Source: Heliopora coerulea
Taxonomy: Eukaryota; Cnidaria; Anthozoa; Scleralcyonacea; Helioporidae
DNA: 64,000 nucleotides
Direction: 5' to 3'
NCBI GenBank assembly: GCA_030142905.1
Contig: JASJOG010000109.1
Coordinates: forward strand, 62,001 to 126,000
The translations under genes and the position numbers were made by a program. Of the stretch, positions 1 through 38,444 are shown in pieces. How positions within the stretch are numbered: position 1 is the first letter of the stretch; the number at the start of each line of letters is the position of its first letter. The notes beneath the pieces were generated by a model. That model was given only the letters and a program-made list of their open reading frames with translations. It searched no databases and had not been told where the DNA came from.

Positions 1-26395
<26,395 letters not shown>

Positions 26396-26914
26396 AGTAT
26401 GATTTGATACGAGCGACCTTCAAAGCACCAAACGCGACCAGAAAGTCAGAGTACAAATGTTGACCAACCTTGCTGCAATTACCAATAGGCCGGAGGTCAC
26501 ACTACCGGATGTCGGGGGAGTAGCTCATGGAGTTGAATAACTTGTATTGTCCCACCATTGTTTGCATAGTACATTTATTCTCTAAAATTAATCGGTTTCT
26601 ACCATTACTTGCCATGCATGCGAAGGGCAATTCCATAATTCTGATATTCAACAGATCATCAGAAATATTACCAGATATTGTTTACTGTTGAACAGAGTAA
26701 AAGACCATTTTCTGCCATCAGGAAGGGCGGGGTGTGGCTTCGGAGAGTAATTTCCCACAAATTTTGAAATAATATTCTAAACCACGGACTAAGGTATCAA
26801 AGGCTATCTTCTACGAACCTATTTGTCGTATGGATATGAGTTAAATTCGATTTCTAATCCACCACTTTCTTTTGGAACTTCTCTATTAATCTCGTTTACA
26901 AAAGGGATATTTTT

Positions 26915-26972
26915 TCCGCAGCCTCGTACCCAGCGAGTTGGCGAGTGCCAAGTAAAGACCCTGGGTACGAGG
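26915..26972. repeat. Small palindromic MITE
   Basis: gcctcgtacccag at the left is the inverse of ctgggtacgaggt at the right, around a 27-bp centre. It lies in the intergenic region upstream of the mesothelin-like gene. Confidence 0.6.
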
Positions 26973-26999
26973 TTCTTTTTTTCCTTTGGTAAACCTATA

Positions 27000-29480
27000 T
27001 TTAAAGACTTAGCTCATTCTGGTCCTCAGATCACGTCAATTTCTCAGCGCAGCTTCAGGATAAGTTTTTGCGGCTCTGGAGACACAGACACAGTTGTCCT
27101 AGATATTAGGACAGCCGATGTACCTCTTATTTTGAATTAATTGAATTCATTTAATCATTCACATTACAATCTGATGGATGTCCTCCAGAGCCCTAAAACT
27201 CTTCTTGCGTCCGCACTAAGAAAAGTAACGGGTTGTGGAAACGAGAATAGACTCCGAGTGAAGGCGTGCAATTTCCCCACACCCCGTTTGACAACGCCCT
27301 GGCTGTGTGAAGGTTGCAACTCAGCGACAGTTTGGGGCAGAGTGTGTAGTAGGCATAATGAAAATATGTGGGCATATTTTATGTGCGTGTATAAAGGTGG
27401 GAAGGCTGAATTATGAGACACATTGGACTCAAAATGGAAAAATCCCGGTTCAGATGTAGATGATTAATTAAAGCTGAAAATTTCCGCATTTTTGCGGAAA
27501 GGGTTTGGGCACTGCTAAATCTTTCTGAGTGACTTTTTAGGATATCGCGTATCGTTCAAGACAGGGTTTAAAATGGTTGGTCACAATTTTTCTATTTTCT
27601 GTAACCTTTTGCTTTTCTTGGACATAACTCTTGGAACTGGTGTAGCCCTTTACTCCGAATTTGGCTGAGTAGGAAAGCTATTATGGGCACCAAAATTAGT
27701 AGTGTAATTTTAAGGATTTTCCCAGTTTCAATGGGAACAACAAGAACGAAATAAACTCCGAGATTAAGTTCTGTCAAATTAGCCGAAAATCTAGTCATTA
27801 AAATTCGTAGAAATTTGATAGAATTTCTCTTAGAATCACAACCCATTGATTGGAAACTTAAAAGCATCAGTTAAACCTAGGAATTTGGCAGTATTTTCGA
27901 TTGTGGACTAATCCGCTATTTTCTTGATGCGATCTAGACTTCAGACAAATAGAACTCAAACACTGTTCTCAATAAAACTCTAGAGCATCGGTACCTGAAG
28001 GTACAACTTTAAATCCTATTTGAAACACAGCACATGTCACAGGTATAATTACTAATTTGTCTCGACCAATTCTCGCGGACGTTAAATGAATAGATATACT
28101 GAACCTAGTTGACTGGACAAATATGGCTGCAGCTCAGTTACCGGAAATTTCTACTCAAATTAACATTTTCTTTGTTTGGCTTACACAACATAGAATAATC
28201 ATGAAGTTTTCTCTTCAGTTCAATTATGTATTTAGTGATTTTAGTTTTTGAGGTTTCACTATATCTATACTTGTTTCTGATTCAAAGAAAAGGTAGACAA
28301 TTAAATAGGGATCAGAATTGGGAAATTCCCAACCACACCTGTTAGTGGGACTTCCCCTTCTAAGGCAATAGGGTGGCTTCCTGTGGTCATTATCCGTTGC
28401 TCGTCACACATGCCACACAGCATCTGTGTATAAAAAGTTGATTACAGAAGAGAGATTGACTGCAACGCAGCACACCTACATATTGTTATTAAATATAATA
28501 CATTACATACTTTTACCGCATGCAGATTAAGATAACCTTTATAAATATGGGAATATGTATAAAGGAGTAGTAACGTCATTAAAAAGTCATTTCAAAACTC
28601 GTTAAGAATTCATGAGGAAAATACAAAAGAAAATCATAACCGTGTCGTGTCTTTATATGTGATAAAGACATATGTGTACTTTATCCTGAATTTCTCTTCA
28701 AATTTTCCTCAATACTTTTAGCCTTAGAAAACAGAAATTGCAAACTTACGTAAGGAATTAGCGTATAAAACGTTTCGTTTTTTAAGCCGTTCAAAAAACT
28801 CTCAGTACGTGCTTTATCGGACCAAAAACACTCGGCTTCCGCCTCGTGTTTTATATCCGATAAAGCAGTCCTGCTCGTTTTTTAAACATTACTTACAACA
28901 CGGAATTATAAATAGTCAACGCCTTGAATGGGAATGTCGTTCCTCAGCTAATGTAGACTGTACGTGTGGTAAGATTTCTAAATGTTAAAATAAAGAAAAC
29001 GTTTGATGGCGAGTCATACAGGATTTGAAATTGATAACTAGAATGAATATTCACAGTCGGCGTCTCCACACCATTCAATGTTGGCAACGGTCTTAGAGAT
29101 CGAAATGAAAGAGTGCCGCGCTAAAATTCAGTTTGTCCTTTGGATGCAAACAAGTACATAAGTCATTTGAGAAATGATGGTAAAAAGTATATCAAACCCA
29201 TATAAAACATTCAACCAAGAAAAGAAATGTTTATTAAACGATTGAATTTCACGTCGTCATGCGTGCTACACAACTTCATCAGTGCAAGACTATTATGGTG
29301 TGCTGAACCAAGTACTCGTTCGACTAATCGATATTGTTTTGGTTTTATTTATTCGGGATTTTGGTTTCAATATCGTAGCAATCGAAGAAACAGGCTAGAA
29401 TCGTAAGAGTGGTATGAAAATAAGGATCCACCACTAAAAGATGCCATGTAATGTAATCTACCTGCTTCATATTCAGTGTT
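27000..29480. other. Intergenic region without a recognised gene
   Basis: Short frames on both strands overlap each other, and none shows family motifs or linked splice sites. A hairpin sits at 28805-28870 and a hammerhead-like relic at 29250-29295. Confidence 0.45.
28805..28870. repeat. Imperfect hairpin repeat
   Basis: tgctttatcgg ... ccgataaagca flank a second inverted pair (aaaacactcgg / cctcgtgtttt). Likely a MITE core. Confidence 0.5.
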
Positions 29481-29492
29481 AGAATTGTTTGA

Positions 29493-29714
29493 TGTTTGAG
29501 AAACGTGAGAGCTTGGATATATTAAGGTAGATGAACGATCTTCAAGCTCGATACTCAGAAAATGATTTCTGAGCCCCAGACGGGGATCGAACCAGCAACC
29601 TTCTGATGACCGGTTAGACGCTCTAACCAATGAGCTACCGAGACTCGAGTATCGAGCTTGAAGATCGTTCATCTACCTTAATATATCCAAGCTCTCACGT
29701 TTCTCAAACATCAA
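29493..29714 (-). mobile_element. Fold-back tRNA-derived SINE
   Basis: The same family as at 16 kb: a minus-strand tRNA-like head with B box complement gggatcgaacc and A box complement ccaatgagctacc (about 29571-29646). The tail is present twice as inverted arms (29493-29560 and 29648-29714), so the whole unit can fold on itself. A further tail fragment lies at 29785-29840. Confidence 0.65.
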
Positions 29715-30904
29715 ACTGCTTCAATCATTATTAATATATAGTGGTTTCCGCTTAGGTCGCAGATATATATCGAATTTGCACCTCGATACTCAGAAATCAT
29801 TTTCTGAGTATCGAGGTTGAAGATCGCTCATCTACCTGTTAGAATTGCTGTTGTCTCACTTATGATGTTGCTGATTGCGACATATTTGCAGCTTTATGCT
29901 GAACATTCGCTTTCATATTACACTGTATTTCCACTTTCGATGAATTTAAGCTTATAAGACAAAAACCGCCTTTATTGTTTGGTTCTATATTTATTGAATG
30001 ACAGGTGTCACCCAGCTGGTTCACGCTAGGGGAATCCCATCTAGACATCCCTGACACGGGACTTTCCCTCTTCCTCTTTGTATGAGGGTAAATATTAACC
30101 TGCCAGAACGCTACCAACCATTCCTCACGACTCGTCAAAGGAAGAATAACTGGATGACATTGTTTGCAAGAACATAATAAAAAGGTAAGTTTTACTGCCA
30201 GTTATACCTTTAGGAGGTAAAATTAGCGTAATAGGTGTTCGTTACTAATGTCTAGTCTATCGTACGTGTTAACTAATGTCTAGCCTATCTTATGTCTAAC
30301 AGTTTCGAGGTTGTGTTCGCAATCGCCCGCAAAGAACACCAAATCCTTTGATATGCCCAATTAAATAAGTGTTTAAGGCCACATCTATCTTCTATACTTT
30401 ATCCAAAAGTCACAAACCGTCGTCTTTCAGACAAGACTTCGACAAAAAGGCCTTTGCTCGAACCGCAAGATTACTTTGCGATTGGTCACTGCAATTAGTA
30501 CCAACCTTTGAACTTTCAACAATGATATAATTTATATTAGTAGTAACATGATCTCGTTCCGCCACGATTTCTTTGGCATTCTGTTCAAGTGTAGGCAAGT
30601 AGTCTCCAAATTCAGAGTTTCTGTAAAAACCAGATTTTATTTGTGCTTCTTTCTGTGTCATGATATTTGTCATATGATACAGCATTCTTGCTAACGACAA
30701 CAACATTGCGAAATTTCTTATAGAAGGTGTATAGTTGACAATGCTATTTTTGATATTGATACGCGCATATTAGAATCTCTTTATAAGTTGTTCAATGGTT
30801 TGCTGACATAGTTTGATCGCAAGTATCTGAACAGTATGTCTTCCCGTTCTTCAAACGCGCTGTGGATGTCAAATGTCAGTTGGACTGACCACAATTCATT
30901 TCAT

Positions 30905-31300
30905 CCCAGGGCGAAATTTTATCCTAGTTAACCAGGCTCAAATGTCCACCCAGCATATTCCATAAAAATGATGTTATCAATACATGACAAAAATTTAAGC
31001 CTGGAGCGAGGTCTTAGCACTTTTTTAGCTAACTTGAATGAAATTTTCGGCTTAATCAACCGACCTGAAAAATCACATCTAATACGCGTGAAAGAGTTTG
31101 ATGCCCTAGCTGAAATGGTGATCGACTTGGGGATCAACTTGGGGATCACGAATTCGAAATTAACGTTCAGTTTCTCTTTCAATTGCGGATTTCAGCCCGA
31201 ACTGAAATTTCCAATCGAATCTGAGGGGCTTTTTCTACATCTGCTTTGCTGAGCTAAAATTGTAACCCGGGATAAGATTTCGACTCGGTTAACAGGCAGT
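30905..31300. repeat. Probable dispersed repeat with inverted ends
   Basis: ttttatcctagttaaccagg near the left is inverse-related to ccgggataagatttcgac-type sequence near 31268-31290. Both strands are open in between, which explains the two overlapping frames. I cannot name the family. Confidence 0.3.
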
Positions 31301-32696
31301 AAGGCAGTCACTCAGATATATATTTATTGTCATTCAGTTCCAAGGGCCTCTGAATATATTTTGGTCATAACAACATTACTTCACAATTTTTGTTTCACCA
31401 CTGCCATGGTAACGGCAAAATCGATGACTGCCCAAAAAAGCCGCTGACTATATAATGGTCACGAGGTCAGAGGGTCAAAGATTTTATTTGGAGATTAACC
31501 TTTTGGGCATTTGAGCGTCAGCCACTCGTTCACCACACGGTCGAAATCAATGAATGTCAAATCCAATGACTATAATTGTATCTATGGCCAACCACAAAAA
31601 CAACTCAGTAGGACTTGATTATCATAATGTCACTTTTACAATTTCCGATTTCACAACTACATCGTCATAGGAAGGATGACGATGCGTCAAAATATCTTGT
31701 GGGTGATAATTTGGTCATGAGGACAAGCTTAAACATTCTCCAACTAAGAGTCATACCTTTTTGAGTGTTGGTCACTCATTTATCACGTGGTCGATGTAAA
31801 TGGTAAATTTGAGAGAACGTGTGGGACGAATGGACCAAGGGATAGCTAGAGAGGTACAAGTTTTCAGAGTTCTATTAACTGACACCAGTCTGTTAACGGA
31901 TGCACGCATTTAAAGTAATGACGAACCAATAATTATGTGTAATTTATTTGTGCCTTATTTGAAAGAACTCTCGAAATATTTAATTAAGAAATACCCACAG
32001 TTTTTCCGTTTCTCACCAAGTTCTCGAGAAATTTCAATTTTTTTGCGATGATTTTTAATAGAGTAAATGCTACACAAATTCATGCAAATGACAAGCCATT
32101 GTTTTAACCAATTTTACGAAATTTCGTTGGGCCAACATCTTGAGTTACAAATCATCGTTAAAAATCGCTCTTAAAGACGTTTCGGAATGGCATCACTTTA
32201 ACATCCAACATCCGATATATTACTTACGAAAAAAAAAATTTTTTCCACCTTTAATTTGTTTTTTTCACAAACGTCCTCAGCGAGTTTAAAACAAATCTAA
32301 GATTATCGAACGAGAAATTCCCTCGACTTTCCTATTTTCAATTTTGTTTTTAAGGCAAAGTTTGAAAATTGTTTGGTCTTAAATAGCTAATGCACGAGAC
32401 TTTAAAATCATGTAATCTGTTTTCCTACAAGTTTTAAGGGATATTTATATTACACGTGATCGATGATTACACCTCTTGGTGTTATTTTTCATTATTATAG
32501 TGGAAAGAGAGGTTAACATGCAAAATAGAAGAGAAACACAAAAAACAAAGAGATGAGAAAGAATTAAAAAGTTACATTGATCTTGGAGAAATAAAAGTTG
32601 TCATGGACTTTTCGGTATTTCTACATATTCAACTCACGCCTATAAAGACGACGGTGAATTAGGAAACCTCACTAAAACAAAATTATTAAAATAAAA
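31300..32696. promoter_or_regulatory. Upstream region of the DED-CHY-RING gene
   Basis: 1.4 kb, AT-rich, with no coding frame of note and no defined promoter motif that I can assign. Presumed promoter and 5' UTR by position only. Confidence 0.3.
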
Positions 32697-33180
32697 ATGA
32701 GATCCTTCGAAGGTGACCGTAATTTTAACCAGCAACATGAAAATGTCTCGCAAAGAATCAAAGAAAATGGAACGGCTGTAAACAATTTCAGGGAAATCAT
32801 GAGGAATAATGTCAAAAAAGAAGAAAACAGTGAAAGTGTATCTTCTAGAAAAAGTCTGAGCACCATATCACATAAAGAGCAAAAAAGAGTCGCTGTAAAA
32901 TCTGACAGTGGTAAAAGGTTTGAAGACTGTTATGACGACAAAGAGCGGCCAAGAGAGAGGTACAGTTCTTTACCAGGAAGTACTGCTATATTTAAGCTAA
33001 ACGTAGATCATTTGACACTTGGGAAGGATGCTGGTAATGCCAAAATGTCGCGCGAATTAGAATCAACTGAAAGTGATCAGAAAACAGGAAACCACAGGAT
33101 AATAACTTCAAGTAATGCACCCTTTGGTAAAAGCATAGCTAAAAATGCGAAGAAATTTTCTGGCGATAGATATTGTTTAG
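32697..33180 (+). CDS. DED-CHY-RING exon 1
   Basis: 161 codons plus one base, ending CTTTAG-type TTTAG|GTAAGT. The encoded region is rich in Lys, Glu, Asn and Ser and appears disordered; no domain is recognised. The leftover G joins AA of exon 2 to make a Glu codon. Confidence 0.65.
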
Positions 33181-36100
33181 GTAAGTTTTGAATTTCATAA
33201 ATCAATATTTTATTTACACAATTTTAAGATTCCTTCGTGTGTTCTGAATTAAAATAATGTACATCTTTCATGTAAACCTTTGCCATGTAAAGCTTAACGT
33301 ACTTCACGTAATACTAAAGATGGAATCAAAATCTTTCTTCGTGTAAACAAGTCGGGGGTTTAGTCTCTCAGCCATGCCGTCTGAACGTTGAACGACCTTA
33401 CTACCTATTTTGTACGACCTTATTCTCTCGTTTTATTCTCAGTTTAATTTTTCAATTTATTAGATGTGATTTTAACATTTCAATAAAGTACTGAATTACT
33501 TGTAATTTCAGTTTCATTATATATGAAAACCAATTTAGATATACCAATGTTTAACATGTGACATTTTGGGAGCTTCTTTGAACAAATTTGAATTACATAC
33601 ATGAAGTGAAAATGTTATCACTTATTTATCAAAATGCCCTATTGTCGTGTTTTGAAATGTTTTGCGGCAAGTAAATACATTTTTAAAATTCATAAACGTC
33701 TGCTTTATTTCTAGAAGCAAATGGCATCCATGGCAGTTTACGAGATGCTGAAATTTTTAAGAGAGAATGTGCGTCACCTACCCATGAAAAGCAAATCACA
33801 TGCGAGACGCAGTTTATTCTTGTATGCCGGTCACCTATATCTAACCGACAAAAAATAACGCATACAATTCGTGAAGAGCTAAAACTGGATAACGTTGATT
33901 TGTTACCACTGGAGTTATTGGATACTAGAGAAATTCTAATTTTTTTACCAAAATCATTGGTGCTGAAAATGTTTACCATCTCGGTAAAAGAATTAACCAT
34001 TAAGATCACATTAGCAAATCATGTGTGCGCGCTACCTTGGTCGACTCAAGAACCCTCTAACGGAATTAAATGTCTTTGTGAGGATATCTTATCTAAATTG
34101 GAAAAGGTTCTCCTATTACGAAACGTTCGATTTTTGACGTTGAAAAGTTTCGAAGGTAAAGCTTTTCTGAGGGATAAAGACGGCTTCAAGAGCATCGAAT
34201 ATGGCTTTGTAAACAAAGTTAAGGAGCTCGAGTTGGATTTAGATTGCATCACGTCACTTCTGAGCGAGACATGTTTTGAAGGTTGTGAAGCATACAACGG
34301 GATGATAACGGAACAACACACTGCTTCTTCTTCCCTTAGTCGCATTGCTAAACTTTGGTCTGATTATCAATCTACTATCAAAAAATTCCATTCCTTAGAA
34401 GGCGAACTTCGAGTTGTGAGAGAATTTGGAGAAAGTGGAGTGGAAGAGCACGAGAAATCAGAAGACCTGCACGATCAGCAATCTGAAGAGTCTATATGCA
34501 AGATACAAGAAGGTTACAAATCCAGCCAGAACAGCCTTAGGATAAATGAAGGCACTTCACGTTCAGAATGTAATTCCGGTGAAAGGATTCCTTTTCCGCA
34601 CCTGCTAGAAACTATTTCCAAGAGTCTGACCCCGAATGACTGGGTGAGGTTAAGAGAAGAAATATCATACGACCCTCCTTTCGCTGGCATAGATCAATTT
34701 CAGAATGGCATAGAAATTTTTAACCAGCTCCACAGAATAAGAATCATTGACGAAAACAAGGTGGATTACATACGGAGACTTTTTTATTCCATTGAAAGAG
34801 TTGATCTAGTTCACGTAATTGATTGTTGCGGAGAAGGTGACTATCGTTCACTGTCCTTCTTGAATGAACTGCCTCAAACCCAAACTCAGGTTAATGCAGG
34901 GAAGAAGGAGACACAAAACAATGGAAGGGATGGTACAACCGAAATATCTTCCCCAGAAGATGACAGCTATCCAACAGAGCCCCAACAGGCAGCTCATAAT
35001 TCGAGAGAACTGCAAGAAGGTGAGGGCCCTAGTGATGCAACAAATTGCACCGGAGTTCATAACCTTCATCATAGTATGTTAGCAAAAGAGCACACTGAAG
35101 AAAGTTCGCGAGTTTTCGAGGAAGACGGTGATACTGTCAAACAGCACGAACATCCAGAGGTATCTTGTGAGCACTATGACCGATTCTGTACTGCTAAGTT
35201 TAGTTGCTGTGGAGAATTCTGGGCTTGTCATCGCTGCCACAACGCGAAGAGCAAGTGCGGGAAGAAAAAATTGAGATCGCTTGATATAGAGTCGATAAAG
35301 TGCAATAGATGTGGGAAAGTACAAGGGGTAAGATTCACCAGTTTTGAATAGATTTTTAAACAAAACCGGCCAACGTTTGTCAACGTACTTTGCTACCCAA
35401 CTCAGATCATGAGATGACTCACTAAGATGGTTTTGTCCTACTTTTGCTCGCGCTCACGTACACCAGGATTTAGGTCACCAACCAAGTGAACGATTTCATG
35501 ATGTGAATTGATCCATTGGGTGACAACAAGCGTCAGCAAATGTGGCCGATTTTGTGCTTATGCTGACTGTTACTTGAGCTAACGTCTACAGCTGGCTCTA
35601 AACCATAATTTCAAGCTTTATACAAGGATTTAAGTGCTCGTTCTTATGCTTGAACTTTAACTTGTGCTCACGATCGCGCTTATTATATGCCAGATTTTGC
35701 TCTTGTGTCTGTTAAAGCGCTGTTGCTTGTACTTGTGCTTGTGTTTGTACTTGTGCTCGTGCTTGTGCCTGTGCTTTTTCTCGTCTTCGTGCTTCTGCTT
35801 GTATTTTGCCTGCACTTGTACTTGTGCCTGTGGTTATGCTTCATCTTGTAACTGTGTGTGTGCCAGCAGATGCGCTTGTGCTTGTATTTGTTCCTCTAAC
35901 TGTGTTATTCTTTAAGCTTTAGCTTGTTCAGGGTTGTGCTCCACCACATGCTCGCGTTCGAGCTTGTACTTGTGCCCAAGCTCGCATATCTGTCTTTGCT
36001 TAAACTTGTGCTTGACTTTGAACTCGAGCTTCTTCTTTTGCTTGGAGGTGGGCCATAACTCGGATCCAGGGCTGCGCTTGCGTTCATACTCATGCTCGTG

Positions 36101-38400
36101 CTCGCGTTCGTCCACATGCTCTTCCTCTTGCTCGCGCAGACACTCGCGCTCGGACAAGTGCAAAGGATCACACTTGCTCTTTTTTAAAGTTTATACTCAT
36201 GCTTTTGTACACGGTAATGTGATCCCAAGCGTAATTGCAATGATTATGTTAAGACGTAAGGTAAGGGATTTTGTATGCATTTTAAACGGTCGTGATTATA
36301 CTCCTTCCATAATATTATGATAATTCCCTGGATAAGATAAAAATTGGTAATCATTCGTGAGGTTAGGACGTATTTCATACGATACCAATTATTCCATCAG
36401 ATTACTGAACAAAATTGATGGTATAACTCCTTTCATTTTAATCATCAGTTTCCAAAGGAAAGGCCTTACTGTGTTCAATGCAATCTAAAGTTTGCAGAAT
36501 ATTTCTGCCCAATTTGCAAGCACTTGACTGGAACGAATAATAAACCTTATCATTGCAAGGAATGTGGAATCTGCAGGTACAGTGCATTTTGTCCCAATCG
36601 AAGTAATCAATTAGGTCATGCTGAAATAAAAATCAATCTTAATATCAAGTTAAGGTAACCTCATATAGAAACACCTATAATTTGGAAACGTTAGAAAGCC
36701 CTCCTAACTTTAAGATGGTTTTCACTGAATTGGCCTGAGTTTTTAAAAAGTAATATTATTATCGATAAGAAACTATCGACGTTCTAAAGGAAATTTCATC
36801 GTGCCATACTCTCACTAGAGCTTCCAGACCCCAAATGATTGGAATGAGACTGGCACCTGGCCTGTCATCATGTACAGGTGGACTACGGTACCATTTTGGA
36901 CCACTTAACTTGAACCTGCAATTCACTCCCCATTTCAATAGGAGATTTAAAACCAGGACTAAATGGCCTATATAATAACAATCATTTAGCTCTTTTGTGT
37001 CCATGTAGGCCTTTTAGCCTTTTACTTTGATTAACTTCTGACAGTTTTAATCACCAAGGGAAAACATTCGAACATAAAAGAGTTAAAAAGAGATTAACTA
37101 AACCAATTGTTCTCTTTCCTCGTTCATTCTTCATATGAAGACAACATTATTACATTAGTTTATCAAAAAACATGTAATAAATATAAATACGAGACCAAAT
37201 TTATCACCATTAAAGCCTAGATCACTGGCAACGTAAAGCGATTTAATAATCAGAGGGATTCAATATAGAATGGTGCTAAAATAATGATTCTAGTTTAAAA
37301 TAAATGATCACACCAATATAATTTTATTCATTCAGAATAATATATAATGGGTGGATTTATGTTCCTTCGTTATTTTATTTTCTTCTTACTTTACCGCTCG
37401 ACCACGGTCTGTGCATTAGGCAATACTGGTTTCAAGTTCCTTTTACCGAGTCACTTAGTATTTTTAAAGTACTACAAAATGTCAGAAACAAGCTCATTTT
37501 GTTTTCTTTTAATAGGGTGAATAGAGATAAGTCATTCCATTGCAAGACTTGTGGCTACTGCATGGATATATGTTTGAAAGAGAAACATAAATGTCGCCCT
37601 AACTCGGCTCATGACCCGTGCTTCATATGCTTAGAAGTAAGTGCTAAAAGTTAATTTGAAATGTTTATTTTAAAAGTGTGATAGCTTAGAGATATGCTGA
37701 GATGACAGATGAACGATCGTCAAGTTCTATTCTCAGAAAAACGATTTCTGAGCCCCAGACGGGGATCAAGCCCGCAACCTTCTGATGACCGGTGAGACGC
37801 TCTAACCATTAAGTTACTAAGACTCAGATGGAGAGCTAAGGTGCAAGTTCGACATATGTGGGACCTAAGCGGAAGCCACTATACGCTAATGTCCCCGTCT
37901 GGGGCTCAGAAATGGTTTTTCTGAGGCTAGAGCTTGACGATCGTTCATCTATCATCTCAAAAGTTAAATTATACGTATACCTGTTTATATACATGTATAT
38001 CCACCTCTACATGTACATCAGTATGTACATGTACATATACATTCATGTACATGAACATGTATTTCAACTTGTATATCTATGTTATATGTATATACAGATG
38101 CATATGCATAAATTATACTTATGCATACGCATATGTATTTGTATAAGTAGATGTATATGTATATGTATATTTATATAAACCCAAATCAAAGGCAAATTTT
38201 CGTTTGCTGTCACTACTCTGAGTTTCACGCGCTTAGGCGATCATCAGGCAACTGATTATCGCCTAAACGCCTGAAACTCAGCGTAGTGACAGCAAACAAA
38301 AATTTGCCTTTGATTTGCGTTTTAGCTCTGCCTATTGCGGTATTGAGCGCTCTAGATATCCATGCCATATCTGTGACACTTTTGTCACATTTACTCGGTT

Positions 38401-38444
<44 letters not shown>

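Noticed and set aside
26823..27421. Overlapping frames of 85-105 codons on both strands
   Set aside because: They overlap each other and a palindromic MITE; no motifs.
28300..28440. Minus-strand open stretch after an AG that reads MLCGMCDEQRIMTTG
   Set aside because: No matching donor, no neighbouring exon and no family resemblance; it ends in a stop in AT-rich sequence.
30410..30706. 98-codon minus-strand frame with plausible amino-acid composition
   Set aside because: No motif, no splice partner and no homology I recognise; frames of this length occur by chance here.
35664..36320. Cys-rich and Ser/Lys-rich frames on both strands
   Set aside because: Direct consequence of the degenerate CTTGTG-like repeat in an intron of the DED-CHY-RING gene.
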